A stretch of DNA of 8,714 nucleotides from Sporomusaceae bacterium (GTDB lineage: Bacteria > Bacillota_C > Negativicutes > Sporomusales_B > UBA7701). The notes under the pieces were generated by a model. That model saw only the letters and a program-made list of their open reading frames with translations. It was not told the DNA's origin and ran no database searches. Positions 1 through 5,929 of this stretch are shown here, piece after piece. Location of the stretch: contig JALHDI010000113.1 of assembly GCA_022839045.1 (NCBI GenBank), positions 1 through 8,714 on the forward strand. The letters are read 5' to 3'. The first letter of the stretch is position 1. Each line of letters opens with the position of its first letter. Made by a program: the position numbers and the translations under genes.

Positions 1-27
1 CGCCTGGTACAACTTTTTTTGCCGGCG

Positions 28-36
28 TGGTATACT
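28..36 (+). promoter_or_regulatory. Extended -10 promoter candidate for the thiL operon
   Basis: The sequence TGGTATACT fits an extended -10 element (TGnTATAAT with one mismatch). The hexamer 17 bp upstream (8-13, TACAAC) is a poor -35, which extended -10 promoters tolerate. Transcription would start near 43 and leave a leader of about 45 nt before thiL. The upstream gene is outside the window, so read-through from it cannot be excluded. Confidence 0.4.
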
Positions 37-88
37 AGACGGTGAAATGGTAGTATAAACCAAACACGGATTTTTATGAGACGGTGAT

Positions 89-1075
89 ATGATGCATCTT
101 AAGGAAATCGGCGAATTCGGCCTCATTGACCGCATAAAGGAAGGCGCCATCGTCGACCCGGCCGACGTCGTGGTGGGAATCGGCGACGACGCCGCCGCGT
201 ACCGCCCCGGACAGGGCCTCTTGCAGCTGATAACGACCGACATGCTGGTCGAGAACGTCCACTTCCTGCTCGCCAAAACGACCCCCTGGCAGCTCGGGTA
301 CAAGGCGATCGCCGTCAACCTCAGCGATATCGCCGCCATGGGCGGCCGCCCGCGCCAGGCCGTGGTTTCGGTCGGCTTGCCCGCGCACCTGCCGGTGGAG
401 TTCGTCATCGACCTTTACGAAGGGATGAAAGAAATCTGCCGTGAATTCGCCGTCAATATCGTCGGCGGCGATACCGTCGCCAGCCCCCGCGGCCTCGTCG
501 TAAACGCCGCCGTCACGGGCGAAGTGGCGCCGGCCGACCTCTTGAAGCGCTCCGGGTCCCGGCCGGGGGACCTCGTCGTAGTCACCGGTACCCTCGGCGA
601 CTCGGCCTGCGGCCTCGACCTGCTGCGCACGCCGGACTGGGAGGAGCATGACTTTGCCTGGCCGCTCGTCACCGCCCACCTGACGCCGCGCCCGCAGATA
701 GCCACCGGCCTGCGGCTGGCCGGCTGGGGGGCCACCAGCGCCGACGACATCAGCGACGGCCTCGCCAGCGAGGCCAACGAACTCGCCAAGGCCGCCGGGG
801 TCGGCATCAGAATCTACGCCGACCGCATCCCGCTTTCCCCCCAGCTTGTCGAAGCGGCGGCCCTGTTCGGCCGGCAGCCGCTCGAGTACGCCCTGTTCGG
901 CGGTGAAGACTTCGAACTGGTATTCACCATCGGTCCGGAACGTTTCGAACGCATTACAACCCGGGGCGGCCTGACGGTCGTCGGCGAGGTCGCCGCCAAG
1001 GAGCACGGAGTCGCGCTCGTCGCCGGCGGCGTCGCCCGCCCCCTTGAGCCCCGCGGCTACAACCACTTTCGCTAA
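89..1075 (+). CDS. thiL: Thiamine-monophosphate kinase
   Basis: ThiL phosphorylates thiamine monophosphate with ATP to give thiamine pyrophosphate, the last step of cofactor synthesis in the cytosol. The 328-residue product has the usual family length and its motifs in order: GIGDDAA (residues 30-36), TTDMLVENVHF (49-59), NLSDIAAMGG (77-86), GGDT (126-129), DDISDGL (219-225) and FGGEDFEL (270-277). The acidic clusters in these motifs form the Mg-ATP and substrate site of the PurM/ThiL superfamily. Two ATG codons lie in tandem (89 and 92) behind only a weak purine stretch, so the first methionine is uncertain by one residue. It opens an operon; tsaE follows after 12 nt. The same thiL-tsaE-tsaB-rimI order occurs in B. 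subtilis (ydiA-D). The functional link to t6A genes is unclear and may be only conserved synteny. Confidence 0.96.
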   Translation: MMHLKEIGEFGLIDRIKEGAIVDPADVVVGIGDDAAAYRPGQGLLQLITTDMLVENVHFLLAKTTPWQLGYKAIAVNLSDIAAMGGRPRQAVVSVGLPAHLPVEFVIDLYEGMKEICREFAVNIVGGDTVASPRGLVVNAAVTGEVAPADLLKRSGSRPGDLVVVTGTLGDSACGLDLLRTPDWEEHDFAWPLVTAHLTPRPQIATGLRLAGWGATSADDISDGLASEANELAKAAGVGIRIYADRIPLSPQLVEAAALFGRQPLEYALFGGEDFELVFTIGPERFERITTRGGLTVVGEVAAKEHGVALVAGGVARPLEPRGYNHFR

Positions 1076-1087
1076 AGGGAGCAAACC

Positions 1088-1558
1088 ATGCTGACAATAC
1101 AAACCCACGAACCGGCAGCCACGTTCGCCCTCGGCCGCACCCTCGGCCGGCTGCTGGCGGCCGGCGACGTCGTTTGCCTCACCGGCGACCTGGGGACCGG
1201 CAAAACCCTCCTCGTCCAGGGCATTGCCGCCGGCCTCGGCGTCAGCGACGACGTAACCAGCCCCACCTTCACCATCCTGCAGGTATACGAAACAGGGCGC
1301 CTGCCGCTCTATCACTTCGACCTCTACCGGCTCGACAGCCCGGACGAACTCGACAATATCGGCTTCGCCGAATATACCGGCGGCGCCGGCGTCGCCGTCG
1401 TCGAATGGGCGGACAAATTCTCCGCCGCCATGCCGGACGAACACCTCCTGATCGAACTCGAAGGCGGCCCCGGCGGCGAAGCGGACCGCCGCATCGAACT
1501 GACGCCGGCGGGCGGGCGCTACCGCCGCCTGTGCGAGGAGCTGAGCGACAAATGCTGA
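1088..1558 (+). CDS. tsaE: tRNA t6A threonylcarbamoyladenosine biosynthesis ATPase TsaE
   Basis: TsaE is the small P-loop ATPase of the bacterial t6A machinery. It works with TsaB and TsaD to transfer threonylcarbamoyl from TC-AMP to A37 of ANN-decoding tRNAs and is thought to drive turnover of the complex. The 156-residue protein has a Walker A loop GDLGTGKT (residues 33-40), the SPTF switch-like motif (58-61), HFDLYRL (76-82) and VVEWADK (104-110), all typical of the YjeE/TsaE family. A good ribosome binding site, AAAGGGAG at 1074-1081, includes the thiL stop codon region and supports this ATG. Its last 7 nt overlap the start of tsaB, which points to translational coupling between the two partners. 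The length is normal for the family. Confidence 0.96.
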   Translation: MLTIQTHEPAATFALGRTLGRLLAAGDVVCLTGDLGTGKTLLVQGIAAGLGVSDDVTSPTFTILQVYETGRLPLYHFDLYRLDSPDELDNIGFAEYTGGAGVAVVEWADKFSAAMPDEHLLIELEGGPGGEADRRIELTPAGGRYRRLCEELSDKC

Positions 1559-2256
1559 TACTGGCTCTCGACACCGCCACGCTGGTATCGAGCGTGGCCC
1601 TGGCCGGTCACGGCAGGCTGCTGGCCGAACTTACCGTCCAGACGACGAAAACCCACTCCGAGCGCCTGATGCCCCATATCGAGCAACTCCTCGCCCTGGC
1701 CGACACCGACAAATCCGCCGTCGGCGCCGTCGCCGTCAGCATCGGGCCGGGGTCGTTCACCGGCCTGAGGATCGGCCTGGCAACCGCCAAAGCCCTGGCC
1801 TACGCCCTCAACATCCCGATAATCGGCGTGCCGACCCTGGCGGCGCTGGCCTACGGCTGCCCCGTGCCGGGAGCCGTCCTCGCGCCGACCATGGACGCCC
1901 AGAAAGGCAACATCTACATGGCCCTTTACCGCTGGCAGGCCGGTACCCTCGACGAAGTGACGCCGCCGGCGGTCCTGCCCCACGCCGCGGCTGCCGTCCA
2001 ACTGGCCGCGCGGCCCGAGCCCGTGCTGGTCCTCGGCGAGGCGGCCGAGCTCTACGCCGACGCCTTCCGCCAGGCGGGAATCGCCCTGGCCGAACCGCAC
2101 GTCGCCATGCCGCGGGCCGGCAGCGTCGCCCTGCTGGGAGCCAGGCTCCTCGCCGCCGGCGAGCGCCACGACGTCATGGCCGTCGAACCTTTATACATCA
2201 GACGGTCGGAAGCGGAGGAACTATGGGAGAAACGTCAGGGATGCCGTCCGCGCTGA
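1552..2256 (+). CDS. tsaB: tRNA t6A threonylcarbamoyltransferase complex subunit TsaB
   Basis: TsaB is the catalytically inactive TsaD paralogue that forms a dimer with TsaD and recruits TsaE in t6A synthesis. The reading frame stays open far upstream (from 1174), but homology begins at the ATG at 1552 (MLILALDTAT), preceded by GAGGAG at 1535-1540 inside tsaE. This gives 234 residues, close to the usual 220-240. The N-terminal ASKHA-fold strand with D7 and T8, the GPGSFTGLRIG signature (residues 65-75) and the MDAQKGNIY segment (114-122) are clear. The start overlaps tsaE by 7 nt and the end overlaps rimI by 34 nt. The basic, arginine-rich peptide encoded upstream of 1552 in this frame is only an out-of-frame reading of tsaE and should not be annotated. 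Confidence 0.95.
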   Translation: MLILALDTATLVSSVALAGHGRLLAELTVQTTKTHSERLMPHIEQLLALADTDKSAVGAVAVSIGPGSFTGLRIGLATAKALAYALNIPIIGVPTLAALAYGCPVPGAVLAPTMDAQKGNIYMALYRWQAGTLDEVTPPAVLPHAAAAVQLAARPEPVLVLGEAAELYADAFRQAGIALAEPHVAMPRAGSVALLGARLLAAGERHDVMAVEPLYIRRSEAEELWEKRQGCRPR

Positions 2257-2693
2257 CCATCCGCGCGATGGAGCTCGCCGACATAGACGCCGTGCTGGCG
2301 GTGGAGGCAGCATCGTTCATCACCCCCTGGTCCCGGTCGGCCTTCATCGCCGAAATCGAAGACAACGACCTTGCCTGCTATCTCGTCGCCGAGGCCGAAG
2401 GGCAGGTCGTCGGTTACGCCGGCATGTGGGTAGTCCTCGACGAGGCCCACGTAACCAACGTAGCCTTGCTGCCGGCCTTCCGCGGCCGGGGTCTGGGAGC
2501 GAGACTCATGGACGCGCTGTGCCGGATAGCCAAGGCCCTGGGGGCGGCCCGCATGACCCTCGAAGTCAGGCCGTCCAACCTCGCCGCCCAGCGCCTCTAC
2601 GGCAAACTGGGCTTCGAGGCCCGGGGCATCCGGCCCGGCTACTACACCGACACCAAGGAAGACGCCCTGATAATGTGGCGGGACAGACTATAG
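2223..2693 (+). CDS. rimI: Ribosomal protein S18-alanine N-acetyltransferase (RimI-type GNAT)
   Basis: RimI enzymes transfer acetyl from acetyl-CoA to protein N-termini, classically S18, sometimes other proteins. The 156-residue product is a single GNAT domain with the RimI-type FITPWS near its N-terminus (residues 32-37), the acetyl-CoA pyrophosphate loop RGRGLG (87-92), the EVRPSNLAAQRLY helix (114-126) that carries the glutamate and tyrosine implicated in catalysis, and GF at 130-131. I chose the ATG at 2223 because GGAGGA (2214-2219) stands just upstream, although only 3-4 nt separate them. The in-frame ATG at 2241 would remove six poorly conserved residues but has no proper ribosome binding site. 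The gene overlaps tsaB by 34 nt and ends the first plus-strand block. Its true substrate cannot be told from sequence. Confidence 0.92.
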   Translation: MGETSGMPSALTIRAMELADIDAVLAVEAASFITPWSRSAFIAEIEDNDLACYLVAEAEGQVVGYAGMWVVLDEAHVTNVALLPAFRGRGLGARLMDALCRIAKALGAARMTLEVRPSNLAAQRLYGKLGFEARGIRPGYYTDTKEDALIMWRDRL

Positions 2694-2695
2694 GC

Positions 2696-2721
2696 AAAAA
2701 AAAGAGCCACTTGACGTGGCT
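2696..2721 (-). terminator. Rho-independent terminator, minus strand (distal to the spore protein gene)
   Basis: Read on the minus strand, a 6-bp stem AGCCAC/GTGGCT with a 5-nt loop is followed by C and eight T. On the plus strand the hairpin has the A run on its 5' side and no T run after it, so it works only leftward. It starts 3 nt after the rimI stop codon and would stop any transcript that passes the first minus-strand terminator, protecting rimI from antisense transcription. Confidence 0.75.
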
Positions 2722-2723
2722 AA

Positions 2724-2757
2724 GGGGTGATTGTGGTATAGGTTATGCCGCTACCCC
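2724..2757 (+). other. Possible plus-strand stem-loop between rimI and the spore protein gene
   Basis: On the plus strand GGGGT (2724-2728) pairs with ACCCC (2753-2757), and inside it positions 2733-2739 pair with 2745-2751 with two G-U pairs and a 5-nt loop. The G-U pairs favour the plus-strand RNA. No T run follows, so it is not a convincing terminator. It could be part of the rimI 3' end; no known RNA family is recognised. Confidence 0.3.
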
Positions 2758-2786
2758 GCCCGTTGTTACAGAAGTGTCCTCCCTGA

Positions 2787-2813
2787 ATATAAAAGGGCGG
2801 CCGCAGCCGCCCC
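2787..2813 (-). terminator. Rho-independent terminator of the spore protein gene
   Basis: A perfect 7-bp GC stem (GGGCGGC/GCCGCCC, 2795-2812) closes a 4-nt loop; on the minus strand it is followed by TTTTATATT. It starts about 10 nt past the stop codon of the spore protein gene, the normal place for its terminator. Confidence 0.82.
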
Positions 2814-2822
2814 ATGGAACCT

Positions 2823-3026
2823 TTAGGTGAGGTTATTCGATTCATATTGCTCGATCATCTTGCGGACCATGTGGCCGCCAACGCGGCCGCAATCGGCCGA
2901 AGTCATAGTGCTCCAACCCTGGGAACGAACGCGCTCGGCAATACCCAGCTCGGAAGCGATTTCGAACTTCATCGAGTCAAGAGCGTTCTCGGCGGCAGGA
3001 TTAACGGGTTTTCTCGAGCGTGCCAT
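2823..3026 (-). CDS. Alpha/beta-type small acid-soluble spore protein (SASP)
   Basis: Alpha/beta SASPs coat DNA in the dormant spore, protect it from UV and heat, and are degraded at germination by the GPR protease. The frame can be read from 3068, but the start at 3026 is preceded by AAAGGGGGG (3041-3033 on the complement) and gives 67 residues, a normal SASP length. The family core is present: [16 protein letters not shown] (residues 14-29), with the GPR cleavage context KFE/IASE at 22/23, then the second conserved block CGRVGG (46-51) and HMVRKMIEQ (52-60). The segment between ([15 protein letters not shown]) differs from the Bacillus LGADTTARxNGS form and resembles clostridial versions. 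It lies antisense between rimI and tsaD. Expression late in the forespore from a sigma-G promoter is expected; an AATACTA -10-like element lies at 3075-3069 on the minus strand, without a convincing -35. Confidence 0.93.
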   Translation of the reverse strand: MARSRKPVNPAAENALDSMKFEIASELGIAERVRSQGWSTMTSADCGRVGGHMVRKMIEQYESNNLT

Positions 3027-3075
3027 GTGATTCCCCCCTTTCTCGGGCAATCTCGTTTTCATGCCCAATAGTATT

Positions 3076-3103
3076 TTGTGCTTTTTCTCGGCGCGGATAC
3101 AAT
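3076..3103 (+). promoter_or_regulatory. Candidate sigma-A promoter of tsaD
   Basis: TTGTGC (3076-3081) and TACAAT (3098-3103) are separated by 16 bp. The -10 has one mismatch to consensus, the -35 three. Initiation would be near 3110, just before the AAAAAGGAG ribosome binding site at 3118-3126. The element lies in the 110-bp divergent gap shared with the spore protein gene, so tsaD probably has its own promoter here, unlike the upstream tsa genes. Confidence 0.42.
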
Positions 3104-3136
3104 GAAAATATTACTACAAAAAGGAGCGTTCGGCCC

Positions 3137-4153
3137 TTGACCCTGATTCTCGGCCTGGAAACAAGCTGCGACGAAACATCGGCGGCCGTTGTCGCCGACG
3201 GACGGACAGTCCTGTCGAACATCATATCCTCCCAGGTGGAACTTCACCAGCGCTACGGCGGCGTCGTACCCGAGATCGCCTCCCGCAAACACATCGAAAA
3301 CGTCATGCCTGTCGTCCACCGGGCGCTTACCGACGCCGGCGCGAAGTTGGCCGACATCGACGCCATCGGCATCACCTACGGGCCGGGGCTGGTGGGTGCC
3401 CTTCTTGTCGGCGTGGCGACCGCCAAAGCCCTCTCCTTCGCCGCCGGCAAACGGCTGGTCGGCGTCAACCACCTTGAGGGGCACGTCTTCGCCAACTTTC
3501 TCGCCGCAGCCGAACTCGCCCCCCCGCTCATCGCCCTCGTCGTATCCGGCGGCCACACCTCACTGGTCGAGCTTGCCGACTACAACAGCTTCCGGCTCCT
3601 GGGCCAGACGCGCGACGACGCCGCCGGCGAAGCCTTCGACAAAGTGGCCCGGGTTCTCAGGCTGCCCTACCCCGGCGGGCCGGAGATCGAAAAACTGGCC
3701 GCAGGAGGCGACCCGGAGGCGATCGCCTTTCCGCGCGCCCTGAGCGGCGCCGGCTTAGAATTCAGCTTCAGCGGCCTGAAATCCGCGGTCCTCAACCACC
3801 TCAACGCCGCCCGCCAGCGCGGCGAGGCTGTCAACGAAGCCGATGTGGCCGCCAGTTTCCAGGCCGCGGTCGTCGACGTCCTGGTCGCAAAAACCGTGCA
3901 GGCGGCCAAGGGCGCCGGCATCGGCAAGGTTGCCCTGGCCGGCGGGGTTGCGGCCAACGGCCGTCTGCGCGCCGAACTCGCCGCCCGCTGCGCCGAGCAC
4001 AACATCACGCTTCACTACCCGCCGCCCGTCTACTGCACCGACAACGCCGCCATGATCGCCTGCCGCGCCCACTACCAGCACCTGGCAGGCTGCTGGGCGG
4101 GGCTCAACCTCAACGCCGTGCCGTCTCTCCGGCTGGGTGAAAAACGCTGTTGA
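3137..4153 (+). CDS. tsaD: tRNA t6A threonylcarbamoyltransferase TsaD (Gcp/YgjD/Kae1 family)
   Basis: TsaD is the catalytic subunit that transfers threonylcarbamoyl to A37 of tRNA. The frame is open from 3020, but the conserved N-terminus [17 protein letters not shown] begins right after a TTG at 3137. No ATG or GTG lies near it, and AAAAAGGAG (3118-3126) sits 10 nt upstream, so I take TTG as start. That gives 338 residues, like the 337 of E. coli TsaD. Metal ligands H112 and H116 in NHLEGH and D302 in CTDN are present, as are SGGHTSLVE (137-145), [11 protein letters not shown] (160-170), [11 protein letters not shown] (178-188), [10 protein letters not shown] (209-218) and [11 protein letters not shown] (268-278). 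Its partners TsaB and TsaE are encoded 1-2 kb upstream, separated by the antisense spore gene. The TC-AMP synthase TsaC is not in the window. Confidence 0.96.
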   Translation: MTLILGLETSCDETSAAVVADGRTVLSNIISSQVELHQRYGGVVPEIASRKHIENVMPVVHRALTDAGAKLADIDAIGITYGPGLVGALLVGVATAKALSFAAGKRLVGVNHLEGHVFANFLAAAELAPPLIALVVSGGHTSLVELADYNSFRLLGQTRDDAAGEAFDKVARVLRLPYPGGPEIEKLAAGGDPEAIAFPRALSGAGLEFSFSGLKSAVLNHLNAARQRGEAVNEADVAASFQAAVVDVLVAKTVQAAKGAGIGKVALAGGVAANGRLRAELAARCAEHNITLHYPPPVYCTDNAAMIACRAHYQHLAGCWAGLNLNAVPSLRLGEKRC

Positions 4154-4261
4154 TGTGGACAATGAATTATCCTACAATTGTGGATAACATGGTCAAATTG
4201 TAAAAAAATGACGAAATACAACGCTATTTTCTGTGGATAACCCTGTGAATTATGTTGATAA
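4154..4261 (-). promoter_or_regulatory. Cluster of four DnaA-box-like sites
   Basis: Written on the plus strand, TGTGGATAA (the complement of the DnaA box TTATCCACA) occurs perfectly at 4179-4187 and 4232-4240, and with one mismatch at 4154-4162 (TGTGGACAA) and 4253-4261 (TGTTGATAA). All four point the same way, with start-to-start distances of 25, 53 and 21 bp. The last two are part of a 14-bp direct repeat TGTkGATAACCCTG (4232-4245 and 4253-4266). The first box begins directly after the tsaD stop codon. There is no dnaA or dnaN here, so this is more likely a DnaA-binding or titration site, or a DnaA-controlled promoter region, than the chromosome origin. I recall the B. subtilis gcp(tsaD)-ydiF gap as a known DnaA-box cluster. 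Confidence 0.7.
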
Positions 4262-4288
4262 CCCTGGGATGACTCTGCGGTCATGGGT
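4261..4288 (+). other. Stem-loop with a 6-nt loop after the DnaA boxes
   Basis: ATGAC (4269-4273) pairs with GTCAT (4280-4284) around the hexaloop TCTGCG, and ACCC (4261-4264) pairs with GGGT (4285-4288), leaving a 4-nt bulge. No T run follows. The loop has G at position 4 but T rather than A at position 1, so it does not meet the known ANTAR-target rule. Function unknown. Confidence 0.3.
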
Positions 4289-4303
4289 ACGTGGACGTGA
4301 AAA

Positions 4304-4350
4304 ATGGCGAGTGATATTCGTATATGTCTAAATATGTCGACAAAAATATC
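4304..4350. other. AT-rich segment with short repeats beside the DnaA boxes
   Basis: In an otherwise GC-rich genome this stretch is strongly AT-rich. It contains ATATGTC twice at a 10-bp spacing (4322-4328 and 4332-4338), an inverted pair GATATT/AATATC (4313-4318 and 4345-4350) and a palindrome TGTCGACA (4335-4342). A 9-bp direct repeat ATGGCGAGT lies at 4304-4312 and again at 4366-4374. It could be an unwinding-prone element, an operator, or the promoter region of the downstream kinase gene. I could not assign a convincing -35/-10 pair. Confidence 0.35.
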
Positions 4351-4377
4351 GTTTATGCGGCATCGATGGCGAGTTTC

Positions 4378-4417
4378 GCCGGCCGGCTTTTTCCCCAGGG
4401 CGAAAGCGGCCGGCTTT
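4378..4417 (+). terminator. GC-rich hairpin, possible weak intrinsic terminator or attenuator
   Basis: GCCGGCCG (4378-4385) pairs with CGGCCGGC (4407-4414), and after a one-base bulge CTTT (4387-4390) pairs with AAAG (4403-4406), leaving a 12-nt loop. TTTGTC follows, which is a weak U tract. An alternative 7-bp pairing, TTTCGCC (4374-4380) with GGCGAAA (4399-4405), would exclude it. It could end tsaD transcripts or act in the leader of the kinase operon, 93 nt before its start codon. Confidence 0.4.
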
Positions 4418-4455
4418 GTCATGTAAGTCGATAAATTGCCGCCGCCAAACAGGAT

Positions 4456-4475
4456 TTTCGCCGTCCGAGGTGGAA
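4456..4475 (+). other. Stem-loop in the kinase gene leader
   Basis: TTTCGCC (4456-4462) pairs with GGTGGAA (4469-4475) using two G-U pairs, around the hexaloop GTCCGA. It ends 24 nt before the ribosome binding site TGGAGG (4499-4504). The loop lacks A at position 1 and G at position 4, so it is not a standard ANTAR target. It may be incidental. Confidence 0.25.
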
Positions 4476-4509
4476 TACTATCAAACTTAATACGCCGCTG
4501 GAGGTTTCT

Positions 4510-5928
4510 ATGGGTATCATCGGTGACGTCTGCCGGAAAACAACCGTCCTGAACGCGGAACAAATCGAAGCGCTGGAAGTCGTCGCCGACGTCCTGCAAA
4601 TCGCCGCCGACCTCGCGCACGCCCAGGTCACCGTATACGCCAGAGCCCGTGAGACCGCTTTCCTGGTCATAATCGCCCAGGCAAAGCCCCACACCAGCTT
4701 TATCCAATACAAGCCCAACCTTCTCGGCACGACGGTCAGCGCCACCGAAGAACCCCTGATATGGCGGACCATCACCACCGGCGAACACATCAGCGGCGAG
4801 CGGGAATGGGCGCTGGGCATGGAAGTCCTCGCCATGCAGACCTTTCCCGTGCCGGACGCCGCCGGCCAAACCGTCGCCGCCGTCAGCTTCGAATTCGGCA
4901 TCGAGGACGACGCCGCCGGCGACCATAGCATCCTGATCGAAACAGCCTATCAATTCCTGACCTCCGCCCGCGTCGCCGCCGGCGCAGTCTACCGCCCCCT
5001 GTCGGTCCGGGAAGGCATCATCATCCTCGACGACCGCGGGCGGGTGGTATACGCCAACACCGCCGCCGCCAGCATCTACAAACTCTTCGGCGTCGGGCGC
5101 ATCATCGGCCGCCGCGTCTACGACCGTCAGGTCAACCTCCGCCTCGCCCTCAAAGCCGCCAGCACCCGTCAGCCGCAGGAGAACGAACTGGAAATCGGCA
5201 ACGTCATCCTCGCCCAGCGGGCCATCCCCATCATCTGCGGCGGCCAGACCGTACGGACCATCATGATCGTCGCCGACATCACGGAAGTCAAGAAAAAGGA
5301 AAAAGAACTCCTCATAAAGTCGGCGGTTATCCAGGAAATCCATCACCGGGTGAAAAACAACCTCCAAACCATCGCCAGCCTCCTCAGGCTCCAGGCGCGC
5401 CGCACCCCGTCGGCCGAAGTCAAAGCGGCCCTGCGCGAAAGCGTCAACCGCATCCTCAGCATCTCGGTCGTGCACGAATTCCTCTCCCAGCAAGACGCCG
5501 AATTCATCGACGTATCCGAGGTCGCCAAAAACATCCTCGACCTCGTAATCGAAAACATGCTTGAACCCGACTTCAACGTCCAGACGGTATTCAACGGTCA
5601 GCGGATGGTACTGCCGTCCGACAAGGCAATAAGCCTCGCCCTGGCGATCAACGAACTCATCCAAAACTCCATCGAACATGGCTTCGTCGGCCGGCGCGAA
5701 GGAGTCATCGGCGTGGAAATCGTCACCTTGAAAGACGCCTACCAGATCGACATCTGGGACAACGGCATCGGCCTGCCGCCCGATTTCGGCCAGAAAGAAT
5801 CCAACAGCCTGGGCCTTCAGATCATCAAAACGCTCGTCGAGAACGACCTTGGCGGCACGTTCCGGCTACAATCGCGGAACGGGACCAGAGCAAGCATAAT
5901 CGTACCGTGCAGCACGGAGGGAGGATAA
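4510..5928 (+). CDS. Cytosolic sensor histidine kinase (GAF-like/PAS/HisKA_2/HATPase), PdtaS/EutW type
   Basis: This 472-residue protein should autophosphorylate on histidine in response to an unknown cytosolic signal and pass phosphate to the regulator encoded next to it. Residues 1-150 look like the GAF-like N-terminal sensor of PdtaS-type kinases. A PAS domain follows at about 165-260 (GIIILDDRGRVVYANTAA). A basic linker (261-264) leads to a HisKA_2 dimerisation domain with EIHHRVKNNLQ (276-286); the acceptor is H278 or H279, more likely the latter. The ATPase domain has its N box at 377-391 (NELIQNS), DNGIGL at 417-422, SLGLQIIKTLV at 433-443 and NGTRASI at 457-463. No membrane segment or signal peptide is visible. 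TGGAGG at 4499-4504 supports the ATG. The stop codon lies 1 nt from the regulator gene, so they are co-translated. The ligand cannot be inferred: no ethanolamine genes are nearby. Confidence 0.9.
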   Translation: MGIIGDVCRKTTVLNAEQIEALEVVADVLQIAADLAHAQVTVYARARETAFLVIIAQAKPHTSFIQYKPNLLGTTVSATEEPLIWRTITTGEHISGEREWALGMEVLAMQTFPVPDAAGQTVAAVSFEFGIEDDAAGDHSILIETAYQFLTSARVAAGAVYRPLSVREGIIILDDRGRVVYANTAAASIYKLFGVGRIIGRRVYDRQVNLRLALKAASTRQPQENELEIGNVILAQRAIPIICGGQTVRTIMIVADITEVKKKEKELLIKSAVIQEIHHRVKNNLQTIASLLRLQARRTPSAEVKAALRESVNRILSISVVHEFLSQQDAEFIDVSEVAKNILDLVIENMLEPDFNVQTVFNGQRMVLPSDKAISLALAINELIQNSIEHGFVGRREGVIGVEIVTLKDAYQIDIWDNGIGLPPDFGQKESNSLGLQIIKTLVENDLGGTFRLQSRNGTRASIIVPCSTEGG

Positions 5929-5929
5929 T

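Noticed and set aside
74..1444. A long minus-strand open frame opposite thiL and tsaE, and similar ones opposite tsaB, tsaD, the kinase, the regulator and groESL
   Set aside because: GC-rich codon bias leaves antisense frames open. Their translations are low-complexity, match no family, and overlap well-supported genes throughout.
1174..1551. Arginine/proline-rich N-terminal extension of TsaB
   Set aside because: It is the +1 reading of tsaE; homology and a ribosome binding site place the start at 1552.
3040..3103. Full sigma-G promoter for the spore protein gene
   Set aside because: An AATACTA -10-like element is found at 3069-3075 on the minus strand, but the nearest -35-like GTATC is 20 bp away rather than 17-18, so no complete promoter can be called.
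4304..4426. A 40-codon plus-strand frame in the tsaD-kinase gap, rich in basic residues
   Set aside because: No good ribosome binding site, its 3' half is the GC-rich hairpin, and it matches nothing I know; probably chance.
4261..4475. Canonical twin ANTAR-target hairpins
   Set aside because: Two stems with 6-nt loops exist (TCTGCG and GTCCGA), but neither has A at position 1 with G at position 4, and they lie about 170 nt apart.
4154..4509. Chromosome replication origin oriC
   Set aside because: DnaA boxes and AT-rich DNA are present, but only about four boxes, and none of dnaA, dnaN, rpmH or gidA is near; the tsaD-groESL context is not an origin context.
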